Assembly (NCBI RefSeq): GCF_000417875.1
Contig: NW_006920873.1
Coordinates: 363,295 to 427,294 of the forward strand
Length of the DNA stretch: 64,000 nt
DNA from: Pseudozyma flocculosa PF-1
Lineage: Eukaryota > Basidiomycota > Ustilaginomycetes > Ustilaginales > Ustilaginaceae
Direction of reading: 5' to 3'
Shown: in pieces, positions 11,801 through 22,400 of the stretch
Numbering within the stretch: position 1 is the first letter of the stretch
Layout of the letters: each line of letters begins with the position of its first letter
The notes under the pieces: generated by a model
What the model saw: only the letters and a program-made list of their open reading frames with translations
Database searches by the model: none
Told to the model about the DNA's origin: nothing
Made by a program: the position numbers and the translations under genes

Positions 11801-13610
11801 CGAGGCCCAGTTCGATCAGCAGCGAGCCGCTCGAGGCCGTGATGAGCGAGAGGGTCGCGATGGGCGCCGACCCGCCAACGTCGGCCGGGTCAGAGCCGGT
11901 GCCGATGAAGCGGTTGCGTGCCGTGTCCTTGAGCTTGACGACCTCCTCGAAGCCCTCGCACCCCGCCTGCAACGACTTGAGGATGACGGTGTCGGCAAAG
12001 GTGACAAATGCGGCCGGCCCACCATACGACAGGCTGAGCCTGGGCGTGGCGTAGGGACGCGGGTCGTTGAATGCCGTGTATCGCAGCGGCAGGATGGTGT
12101 TGACGACGAACGAGCTGCCGTCCTTGAGCAGATCGAGCGTGGCCAGGCCGTACGAGAGCGGCGTCGAGGCGCCCCGGTTCTGCGAGTAGAGGACGACGAG
12201 CTTGCCATCGGCCTGGACGACTCCATCGACGAGGTCGAAGGCAAGGCCCTCGGCGGCGCTGTACCTCTCATCGCTACCCTGGAGCACGCCGCTGGCCACC
12301 ACCTGTCGGACGTCGTGCTCGGCGATCAGGCGCTCTCCCGCTCCGTCGACCATCCTCCACTTCTGCACGGTCCGGCTGCCGATGGCGTACACGTCGCGCG
12401 CCGCCTCGTTTTCCTGGACGGGCCCGACGGCGATGGCGGTGATGCCCTCGTTGCCGAAGCCCATCGACGAGCCTGAGCCAAAGAGGCGGCCGAGGATGCC
12501 CCTGGGCTGCGAGAAGGGAGCCAGCTCGGCCTGCAGCCTGCCGCCCTGGGAGACGATGCCGAGCTTGAGCATGCGCGCCTGGCTGGTCGCAAGGACAAAG
12601 GCGAAGTCGTCCAGCCTCTGCATCTCCATCACCGTCTCCTGCGGATTGAGAGAGACCTGTATCGTCTGCGCCAGGTCTTCCCGGGCCATGGACGCAGAGA
12701 TGCCCTCCCAGAAGCGGACCTGCCCGCTCGGCGTGACCAAGACGATGCCCGGCTCGCGCGCGGCGGAGCGAGGAATCAGCCCACACTGCGCCAGGTCGTC
12801 GGTCGAGTGCATGCTGGACGACGAGGACTCGGGGATGTCGAACGTGAAGCACGTCGGCGAGCTGGTGCCGTGCTGTTGAAGGTTCGTGGGGGAAGTGCAA
12901 AGGGTGCCGGGCTCGTCAGAGGGCCATTCCCGGTGCTGCGCATGAAGCGCGGGCTGCCTCGTAGTACTCACGCTCTGGTAGTTCCACACGAAGCACTGCG
13001 TCCTGGACACCATGTATGCGTAGCCGGTAGCGGTGTCCATGGCTCCCTTGAACGCATCGAGGTAGAAGTCGACCGACTCGAGCTGCTCGAGCACCTCGGT
13101 AGGCAGCCTCGAGAAGGCGGTGACGGCCATGAGGTCGTCGCGCATGAGCGTGGCGCCTTCCTCGAGGTGCGCCTCCTCTGCGCTCGCGGCGTGGCCAAAC
13201 AGCTGCTGCTGGGAGTCGACGGTATCCGCCACGGACGCGTCGTCTCTGAAGCTACGAGCGACGGACGAGCGAGGAGTGCCCTGTCGACCTAGGCCCGAGG
13301 AGCCTGGGAGGAATCTCGCACCGTTGTGGGTGCCCGTGTACGACGTCGATGCCGCAGCTGCTGCCGCGGCCGCACCTCTCCTCCGACTGGCTGCAGTCGC
13401 TGACGATGGGGTCAGCAGGTGGTTCGGGGTGATATCTGCGGCGAACAGAGACGCTGCCGGTGCGAGTTTGGAGGGTGTGTGGGTGGCATCGTCGAGGTTG
13501 GATGTCGAGGCTAGGGGTGTGGTCCCGCGAGAGGGACGAGCGGATGATCCGCGCGGGCGAGATGCGCGGTTGACGCCGCCACTGCCCGCTCGGGAGGGCG
13601 TGGAGAACAT
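8807..13610 (-). CDS. NUP133: Nucleoporin NUP133, Y-complex subunit, 6 exons, 1371 aa
   Basis: Structural nuclear pore protein of the Y (Nup84/Nup107-160) complex. Exons on the minus strand, 5' to 3': 13610-12972, 12872-10104, 9914-9771, 9661-9594, 9463-9360, 9198-8807. All junctions are GT-AG and keep phase. The frame through intron 1 (99 nt) is open, so an unspliced product would only gain 33 residues. After a Ser/Gly-rich N-terminus, a propeller begins at LPTEVLEQLESVDFYLDAF and RTQCFVWNYQ. The C-terminal helical part has YLEKYREAFAFELYGWMVE, HYARLVKRALANEVL, SSEDLIDLLTLKD and IWRRVILRDDW, all characteristic of Nup133. A poly-Gln and long Asp/Glu tail ends the protein. The start at 13610 was chosen because upstream codons encode a His run typical of untranslated repeat. 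The 9661 acceptor is the least certain; a second in-phase AG lies 12 nt further into the exon (at 9651/9650). Confidence 0.86.
9255..9284 (+). repeat. TCGGG tandem repeat in the last NUP133 intron
   Basis: Four to five copies of a TCGGG unit lie within the 161-nt intron 9199-9359 of NUP133. On the plus strand the regular GGG runs could form a G-quadruplex; the pre-mRNA carries the C-rich complement. Confidence 0.8.
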
Positions 13611-14268
13611 GGCGTTAGGTGGTGGTGGTCTTTCTAAGGCCGCCGTCGTCGCCGACCTTGTCGCTGCCGTTCTTGTCCAAAGGTAAGAGAGCCCTTGCCG
13701 GTGCGCGATGCAGCGAGGCAGGCAGCGGTGGCACTCTGAGAAGCGGCAATCGAGACGGGGCGTGGGCGTAGTATTGAGTGGGGAGTGTCTGCAGGGGTGT
13801 TGGTGATGATGATGATGGTGGTGGTGGTGGTGTTGATGTCTGCGAGAGCAGGGCTGCAGTCTTCGATCACGCCCTGTCTCTGCGTCCAAAATTGTTTCCT
13901 TCCTGGCCCCGCCCCCCCGCCTCGCGCCTCCCGCCCGCGCCTTCGCCTGCGCCCGACCCGCTTCGACCTGTCATTTTCGCGGCACGCGTCTCGTGGAATT
14001 GGTCTCCCTGGCTCGCCCTCGCAATCGCCGCCAGCCATCCTTTGGGTCAGGCGACCCCTTCGTTCAACGCTAGCGACCGGAAAGTCCGTCGTTGAATAGC
14101 CGGGCCGAGAAAGAATACAGACGGTACAGAGCATGGCCGGAATGGATGGAGTGAGAAGAGAGGCATGAGTGCGAGCTGAGCCGGTCCAAAAATGCTGCCG
14201 GGCACGGCACGCCAACAACGCTGATGTGGAGCCGCTGCGATGCGACGACGACGCCGACAGAGGCAGTC
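13611..14268. other. intergenic region between NUP133 start and GID7 stop
   Basis: It contains the NUP133 promoter and the GID7 3' flank. TGATGATG/GGTGGT triplet runs lie at about 13805-13837 and read as His codons on the minus strand. No gene is seen. Confidence 0.6.
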
Positions 14269-17200
14269 TCAGAGGGCTTCGTCCATGGCCTCTATGGCGC
14301 CGACGGGCTCATGGGCCGTAGGCGAGCTGACGTCGGTCCAGGGGAACGGGTTGGCCGCCGACGACATCAGGCTATCGTCCGACGCCGGATCCGCCTCCTC
14401 TTTGAGCCTACCAGCCACCCCTCCTCGCCTTCGCCGCTTGCCACCCGGCCCCCAGATGATGACCGTGTGGTCATCGCCGCATGATGCCAGCATCGATGGA
14501 TCCTTGGGGTGCCACGCCACCGCGTTGACCGTCCCCGCCTCGTGGCCGGACAGCACCTCGATGCTGCGTCCCGATGGCCGGTGCCAGACATAGACTTGCG
14601 AGTCTGAAGTCGGCAGGCAAGGGGGCAGATGGACGAAGAGCAGCCAAGAGCAGGGAGGCATGAGCAAGCTTCCCGGCGGCGGTCGCTGCCGACCGACTCT
14701 GGTCCTCGCAGTCCGAGCCGCACTCACCTTCGCTGCCCGAGACGACGAAATTCTCGTCGATGCCGCCGAAGCCGCACCGCACCACGTGCTGCTGCATCGC
14801 GTGGCCCGTGAACTTCCTCACCATCGTCTGCCGCTCAATGTTCCAGAGTTGGACCTCCTGCAGAGCCGCGGCGAGAGGGGGGTTCGAGGGAGGAGATGAT
14901 GGTCAGCGCTCGAACATCCAGAGGGGCCCTGGCGCGGCCACGGCGGCCACTCACATCGGGGCGGTGGTTGATGAGCGCGAACCGAGAGTCGCGGCTGATG
15001 CAAACGCTGCTCATCTCGGCGTGCATGTAGACCGCTCTGCGGCGTTGAGTGGCGCGAAAGTGTGAATGTGGCCGAGAGCGTCAGCATGGATCCCGCCGAT
15101 GCATCGAGTCGGCTCCGGCCTTGTGCTGCCCGGGCACTCACCCGACCTCTTCTCTCGTGTCGATGTCAATAAAGTGAATACGATGCTTCTCGTCGCTCAT
15201 GGTCCGCGAACCTCCTCCGATGTCCTCGACCGCATGGCCCCGACCCGTGCGCTCCGGCAGGCCGGCGTGATGTCCTGCGGATGTTGAGGCGGGCGACGGG
15301 CTCTCCGAGTACTGTGACGACCCGGTCGTTGAGGATGACGGCGCGTGCTGGTTGTGGCTGCTTCGACCCGCCGAAGTCTGCCCAGCGGTGGTGACGGCGC
15401 TGTCGCGATTGCTGACCGCGACCAGATGCCGCCCGTTTGGCGACACGGCAAGAGCAACGACCCGGAAAGGCGATGTGTTGATGACGTCGACCATGCTTCC
15501 GCGGGAGCTCTGTAGGCGTCAGTGGGGGATGTTCGGTGATCAGCCGACTGGGCCGCGCGTCTCGTCGCGAGCCTCACTGGCCAAGCGACTTACCCAGAAG
15601 ATGATCTTGCCGTCCATGCCGCCGCTGACGAACCTGCCGTCCGGCAGCCAAGCCGCGGTGCCGACCGTGTAGTCGTGCTCGGAGAAAGTCTGGTGCTCGT
15701 GGCTCTGTTGTCCGAGCCGGAAAGACGACGGAACGAGGGCCTATGATCAGCGCGAGGCTCTTGACCGGTGCCGACGGGGACCTCGCCCACCTGGCAGGAA
15801 CTCACGCCGACGCTCCACAGCGTCACATCGCTCTCGGACGTGGCGAGCAGCGTCTCGTCGTCGGGCGACCACGATATGCTCGATACGGGATCGGAGTGGG
15901 GTCCGAAGCGCTCCAGCATCCGGTACTCGTCCTGAGTCGTGCATCACGTCCAATCGGAATGGGTCGGTCAGCGTGCCTCCAGGGACGAGGAAGGGGCCAG
16001 AGCCATCAAAGGCGGACGAGACAAAGGCTGCCACTCACCTCGACGGACCAGACGATGACGTATTTGTCTCGCCCCGTCGTGGCGAGCTTGGTGCCGTCGT
16101 GCGAAAACTCGAGGTGCCACACCTCGTCGTGATGACCGCGGAGGATTTGCGCCGCCTCCGAGGGGAAGGCGGAGCGGTCCGACTCGTGGTCGGTCAGCAG
16201 CGAGATGTGGGCGTCGGGCATCAGGTTGAAGAAGGGATCCTGCTGCTTCTGATAGTGCTGCGCCTGCTCGAGCAGCGCCGGCAGCCGCCGACTCGGCACC
16301 ATTACCGTCGGCGAGACCGCGCCTACAGCCAGGGCACAGAACAGATGCGGGGGGGCAAGATCGACCCAACCGTCAGCACGAGGGCTGCGCATGCGTCGCG
16401 AGTGCGAGCAGACTCACTCTCAATGTCCACGAGCAGCCGACGTCGCGACTCGCCCCTGCTTCCGTCCCAGTCTGCCCGCCGCTGCAGCTCCTCCGGGTTG
16501 GCGCACATGACCAGGCTGCGGTTGATACACGGGCGAGTCGAAGAGTAGAGCGGGTCAGACACATCTTTGCGCGAACCTGCTCAAGCTTCTCTCTGAAATA
16601 GGAATAGGACGACGCACCTCGATAGAAGATGGAGCTGCTCAGTGTCCTGGTTGATGGGGGTCAGCCGGTCCCGCAGCACCGACAGCGCCTTCTTGGTCTG
16701 TCGAGCCTCGAGGAGCTCGAGATACCGCTGCCGTTGGATCATGAATCGGATCGACTGTTCATGCAGCGGTGGACGAGGGAGACAAAGTCCACATCAGCAT
16801 CGGAGATGCATTCATCCGTTAAATCTGACAGCGAAGTCGGCCACTCACGTCGAGACCGGTGACGTCCGGCCGCCGAAGGACGCTGTCGAGCGGCAGCGTC
16901 GAGGGTTCCCCTCCGCCGTTCGATGCGATGCGAACATGACCGCGACTGGCCTTCCTCGCTGCGTAGTTGAGCCCGTCTATCAGCAGCCTCTCAGCGTTTC
17001 TCCAGTCGCCAGACAGGACTGCGCCGCGAAAAGCCGTAATCGAAGGATGCTCCAACGTCAGGCCTGATTCTGCCTCGAGCGCCTTGGCCGAAGATCTGTC
17101 GAGAGTCGGAGCGGAGAAGGTCAGTGCTGCCCGAGCGGCTGGCGGGAGCGCTGCACCGATGCTGCCACTCACTCGAAGCCCAGGTCGCGGAGGGACTGCA

Positions 17201-17468
17201 GCGTCAGCCGTACCAGCTCGCGCTTATCGATGGCGCTGCCGGGCCAGAGCGGCACGAATGCCGCCTCTTGGCGACCGAGGTCGTCATCGTCGCTGTCCGA
17301 AAGGCTCGACTTGACGCCGTTGCCAGTGCCGTTGGACGCCAGCTCGGTGGCTCGGGCCGCGCTGCTCGACTCGCCACGCTCCGCCAGGTGGCCATTTGTG
17401 CTCGAGCTGCCGTTGGCATACAGGGGCGAGGAGCCCGAAGCGTTGCCGGTGTCGTTGTCGTCGTGCAT
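14269..17468 (-). CDS. GID7: GID7/WDR26-like LisH-CTLH-WD40 protein, 11 exons, about 737 aa
   Basis: Subunit of the GID/CTLH E3 ubiquitin ligase, which in yeast degrades gluconeogenic enzymes. Exons 5' to 3': 17468-17173, 17095-16849, 16754-16618, 16515-16418, 16322-16039, 15931-15806, 15704-15594, 15509-15142, 15036-14955, 14857-14728, 14603-14269. Every junction is GT-AG and in phase. Exons 1-2 encode LisH (RELVRLTLQSLRDLGFESSA) and CTLH; exon 3 gives RYLELLEARQTKKALSVLR and exon 4 VMCANPEELQRRADWDG. WD repeats follow, for example LRGHHDEVWHLEFSHDG, FGPHSDPVSSISWSPDDE, GMDGKIIFW and GHEAGTVNAVAWHPKD. Exon 8 inserts a Ser-rich loop of about 70 residues. The only ATG near the 5' end is at 17468, but the frame stays open upstream to a stop at 17754-17756 without another ATG, so the N-terminus may be longer through an unseen exon. 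Confidence 0.9.
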
Positions 17469-19470
17469 ATCGGCGTCGCGGGCGGGGCGAGGGCCGCTGT
17501 GAGCACCAGTGTCCTTTGCCTTTCCGGCTGCCAGGTCAGAGGAGGATGCTGTGGCGGCGGCGGAGGACGAGGAGGACGAGGAGGCGGCGGGTGCGTCGTC
17601 GGCTAATCGCTCCGGCGAGGCGATCCTTGTCCTCTTGGTGGGACGCCCGTCGTCGGGGCTCTCTCTACCTCGTTGCGACTGCGTACTGGCTCGGTGTTCT
17701 CGGAATAGTGTTTCCGGTGCGGGGGATAAGGGTGAGGTAGGACGAGGAGGGGATCAAAGGGGGTTCGCTGGACAGAGTGCGGGCGGCTTGACGGAGGGAT
17801 GACGAGGGCAGCGAGGGAGGCTGCGAAACGACGAGAGGGGGGATGCGCTGGAGACGTGGTGAGGTCAGGGAGGTGGAGGGGGGATGCCACAAGAGTAGCT
17901 CGCCGTTGGTCGGTGAGCGGGCGTGGTGGGTTTCGAGCGCGAGGAACGAGCTTCTGTGGAGCTCAGCGTGGCGGTCAAGTCGTCGGTTGATGAAGAGCAG
18001 CTCAGAAGGCGGATGTATGTGCCTGGATGGGTGAAATTGGGATGGAAGTAGCAGCAGCTAGTCGAGGCGATGAGAGCAACGGATCAAGCGGCAACCATGC
18101 TGTCGAGGAGGGGGGGAGACTGGCATGACTGCGCAGGCCCAAGCAGAGGATAGGGTAGGGTAGGGCAGGGCAGACCACAGGGCCGCGCCACCTCTGCCAC
18201 TCCCACTCCCTGCCTCTGCCTCTCTGCCTTGTCTCGCCCTCGCCCGCGCCGTTGGCAGCTGGGAGGCCTGCCGTACCTCCTTGGAGCCGGGGTAACGTCG
18301 CCCCGCCTGGCCGGCCTGCGTTGGCAACCCACCGACTCGACTTTTTTGGGCAGGCGAGGCGGGCCAGGGCCAGGGCCAGGGCCAGGGCCAGGGCCAGGGC
18401 CAGGCAACGGATCGGCCTCGACCCCCGCTTCCCTGCTAGCCTGCCTCCCCTTCCCCCTCCCCTCCTGGCCGCTTGGCTTGGCCTCCACTTTGGCACGCAG
18501 CCAGGCCTGGCAGCCAGGGGCCAGACCCTTTCACCCGGCTCGGGACACGCTCGCACTGGCCACCCGACGCCGACAGCGGCCAATGACAATGCATCGGGGA
18601 GGGGCGAGCAGACGGGGTCAGGGCAGATCGGATCGCATCGGGTCGGCCTGGCCTGGCAGGCCTTTGTCAAGGTCCACCACCGGAGCGGGGACCCATCACA
18701 CGCTTCCCCTCCCGGCCAAGGCAGGCCAGCCACAAAGGAGACGAGAAGGCAGAAGAGAGCAGAGCGGAAAGCTACATATTTCCCAGACGACTTCAGCAAC
18801 GACACGACTACACGGAAAGAGACAAGAAGAAGAGAGGGGGGGGGGGGGACGGGGGGGACACGGAGGAGAGCGAGTCGCGACCNNNNNNNNNNNNNNNNNN
18901 NNGAGAGAGAGACGAGACGACGACTACTACTACTACGTACGAGACGACGACGACGACGACGACGACGAGAGAGAGAGAGAGAGGGGGGGGGGGGGGGCAC
19001 GACGGAGAGAGCGATCGCACCTGATCCGCCCGGTCTCGTCGTCGACGGCGTGACGATAGACAAGAGAGGGAGGGGGAAAGACGAGACAGGAATAGGAGAA
19101 GGGGGGACGGGAGGCGAATACAGACAGACAAGCAGTTTACTACAGAGCAGCGGCAGCGACGGGACCGACAGAAAGGACCGAGGTTGCGCTCCTCTTGCCA
19201 AAGACGTCCTCGACCATCCCGGCATTACGTCCGTCCTCGGCGTTGCGCCAAGCCGGCGCGGCGGGCAAGAGGGGGGGGGGGAGGCATGCGTGCATGATAC
19301 ATATATAGGTGCCACTCCTGACGACTTGAGACGGCAGCACCGGCGGCAGCGGCAGCAGCGGGCAGGGACGGCGACGGCGACGGGACAGGGCGCAAGGCTG
19401 TGGCCCCCCTTGCCGTGCGATGAGGCACGAGAGAGGGGGGAAGAGAGCCAGGCCAAAGGCTCGGCCCTCG
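17469..19470. other. 2-kb intergenic region with repeats and a 20-N gap
   Basis: No gene is supported. It holds the GID7 promoter side and the 3' flank of the transcription factor gene. A gap of 20 N lies at 18883-18902, flanked by G-runs, GAC triplets and GA dinucleotides up to about 19000. Long antisense and sense frames crossing the gap are low-complexity artefacts. Confidence 0.6.
18361..18402 (+). repeat. GGGCCA hexanucleotide repeat, 7 perfect copies
   Basis: Seven perfect tandem copies of GGGCCA are followed by a partial copy. The spaced GGG runs on this strand have G-quadruplex potential. It lies about 0.9 kb upstream of the GID7 start codon. Confidence 0.9.
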
Positions 19471-22400
19471 TCACTTCTCGCCCCGCGTCACAAAGTTCTT
19501 GGCGAAGCGCAGCATCGAGCGGAAGTCGGGCATGTCGACGCCGTTGCTCACCGCCGCCGCCCCGCCCGTGGCCTCGCGGATGCTGGCGCTACTCCGCAGC
19601 GGCAGCTTCTGGTCCGACGCCGCGTGCGTCACGAGGACGTGGCTCAGCCAGTAGAGCGGCAGCGCGTCGTCGCACAGCGGCGTGGCGCCCGACGCCGTCA
19701 GCGGCGTAAACAGCGTCTCGTCGGACAGACAGCTCTCGGTGCCCGAGGCGCCACGCTTCTGGGCCGCCGTCGCCGTCGCCGCCGGGCTCGACGCCGTCTT
19801 GCACGTCTCGTCCTGGTCCCAGCTCTTCCTCCACCGCGAGAGCGCCTTTTTGAAGCACGCGATCTGGTGATCCGCCGCGGTCCGTCCCGGGCTATTGGCC
19901 GCCGTCGCGTTGCTGCTGCTGCAGTCGATCCACTTTTGCAGCTGGGACGGCCGAGGCACCTTCTGCGCGCGACCCTCGAGCATCCCGATGATGCCGCGCA
20001 GCAGCGAGACAATCATCACGAGGCGGGCAAACGGACCGTGCGCGCCGTAGATCGAGGTGCCCGGCGTCGTCTGGCCGGGCGAGGGCGACTTGTGGTCGGC
20101 GCCCAGCAGCTGCTGCAGCGCCTCGTCGAGCGTCGGGCCCCGGTAGGCGGCCTGTGCCTTGTACCACGCCTCCGCCGTAGGCGCGCGCCACACCGAGTCG
20201 GGGCTCGGCAGCGGGAGGTGGTCGAGCTCATCGATGCGCAGCAGCGTCGGGATGCCCGCGTCGAGGCTCGCCACCGTGTCCATGACGTAGATGACAAACG
20301 CCGTGCGCCGGCGACCCTCGAGCTCGCACCACTTGCGCCACACCTTTTCCTCGTCCGGGCAGGCGGGCAGGTAGTTTGGCAGCATCGAGTGCGAAAAGCG
20401 GCAGACGGCGAGCTCGTTTTCGAACTGCGACAAAACGTCCTTGGCCGTGAAGTTGACCTCGCGCTCGACGTGCTCGGCGTCGGTGTCAAAGAGGCCCGCC
20501 TGGCGCGCCAGCGCAACGACGCTGCCGTGCGAGATGGCGGCCACGGTCCGCGTCGCCGAGTCGCTGCTGAGGAAGTTGTTGCTCTGGAACAGCATCAGCG
20601 ACTGCACCACCGAGCACTTGTCGCGCACCGAGCCGCAGCGGCTGGTGAAGGTGCGCATCAGCATGTCCATCTTCTCGGTCATGACGATCGGCTTGACCAG
20701 CTCGCGGCCGTCCTCCTCGTCAAAGTACTTGCTCGGCCCGCTGTCCTCGCGCATGTCGGGCCGCGACGTGTCCGGCGGTTGGGTGAGGCTATTGAGCACG
20801 TGCATCGCCGTCTTGGGCACCACCTCCTCGCCCGCCCACCACTTGCGGCCCGCCTCGTGATTGCCGAGCATGCAGATGGCAAAGGCGAGGCAGCCGGGCG
20901 TACTGTCGGAGACGTGGTAATATGGGTCCAGATCCGCGAGGCGGGGAACGGGACGGACGAGGGTCAGTGATCGGCACGGGAGCGGCGCACGTGGCCGGCG
21001 ATATGTCAACGGCCGGAACTCTACTCACGTATCGAGCCTGAAGGTCGGCTCGTGAATGATCGGAAAGTGCTTCAACAGGTTCTGCTGGGCACTGAGGTGA
21101 GGGGCGGTCGCGACGAGGTGTGCAGGTGGACGGTGGGGATCGTCATCGGGGTCAGCTCCAAAGGACCGAGCAGAGCATATGGCTGAAGCGGGCAAGAGGC
21201 CCGACGCGGTGCAGATGGCAGTGGCGCACCCAGATACTCACTGCAGGGCAATCATGCTCAGGCGCGTCAGCGGCGGCAGGCTCCAATGCGGGATCGAGTA
21301 GCACGCGCGGAAGAGGTGCGGCGGCAGGTAAAAGGGGTTTTTGGCGTCGGCCAGCGCAAGCTCGAGCGGCGTGGGCGCCACCTCGACCTCGAGCGACATG
21401 GCCTGCTCGCCGCCGCCCGCTGCTCCTGTGGGCCCGACGCTGAAGTAGTCGGCCTTGTCCTTGTGGCTCGACAGCGCCGATCCCGAAGAGGGGAACGCCT
21501 GGAGCAGCTGCTGAATGCTCGGGCTCATCAGCCAGCCGAGTGCGCTGTTGGACGCCGACATCGGCGTGGCGGACGGCAGGGTGTGGGCGCTGGTCACGCC
21601 GCCGCCGACAGCGGCCGCCGCTGCAAAATTTGCGGGGTCCCAGTAAGGTGTGGCGAGTGATGCCGAGCCGCTTAGCGGCGCCGATCCCGAAGTGGATGCC
21701 GGTCCAAAGACGGCAGTGTCGATCATAGAGTTTATCCCGGCCCTCATTTCTTGCGCGCCGCCCTGGATCCTTAGCAAAAAGGCCTCCGGGCCAGGCGTGA
21801 GAGCCCCTCCATCAAAATACTGGCTCGACTGGTCTTTGACGAATCGGCTCGGCGTGTCCATGCCGGCGGCTGCGGCGGCGTTGCCGCTGGCCCCACTCGG
21901 TGCCGCAGCAGCCTGACGCTGCTGTGTGCCGGAGCTGCCAGACGATGACGACGGCTTTGTAGAGCCGCCAGCGGTGGTCCTCGAACCGCTGCCGCTGCCA
22001 CCGCCGCTTCCGGTACCGGACGAAGACGACGAACCACCGCCGCCGTTGGCGCTGCCGGTGCCGCCCGCAGCTCCGGAACCTGACGAGCCGCCGCCGCTGC
22101 CGCCGCCGTTGCCGTTGTTGTGGTTGTTGGGGCCATGGCCGTGCTGCGAGTCCGAGGCGGTTGGAGGCTTGTCCGTCGAGCCAGCGGCAGCTGCTGCCGA
22201 TTCGGAGCTGCTAGAGCTGAGCGTGGACCGCGTCGACGATTCCTGAGAATTGAGCTTGTCGCTCGAGGCGCTCTTGCCGACCTTGCCCGCGTGGGCACCG
22301 CCGCTCGCGTTGCCGTCTGACTGCGGCGACGTGTTGCTGCTGGCGGCGGTGGTGGCGAGGCCGTGGATGCTATTGTGGCGGCTCACGGTGCGCGAGGGCG

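Noticed and set aside
10515..12476. 653-codon plus-strand open frame
   Set aside because: Lies fully inside NUP133 exon 2 on the other strand and has the Val/Leu/Arg/Asp-rich composition of a shadow frame.
18002..19474. Long frames on both strands across the 20-N gap
   Set aside because: They depend on N codons and on G-run, GA and GAC repeats; no domain is visible.
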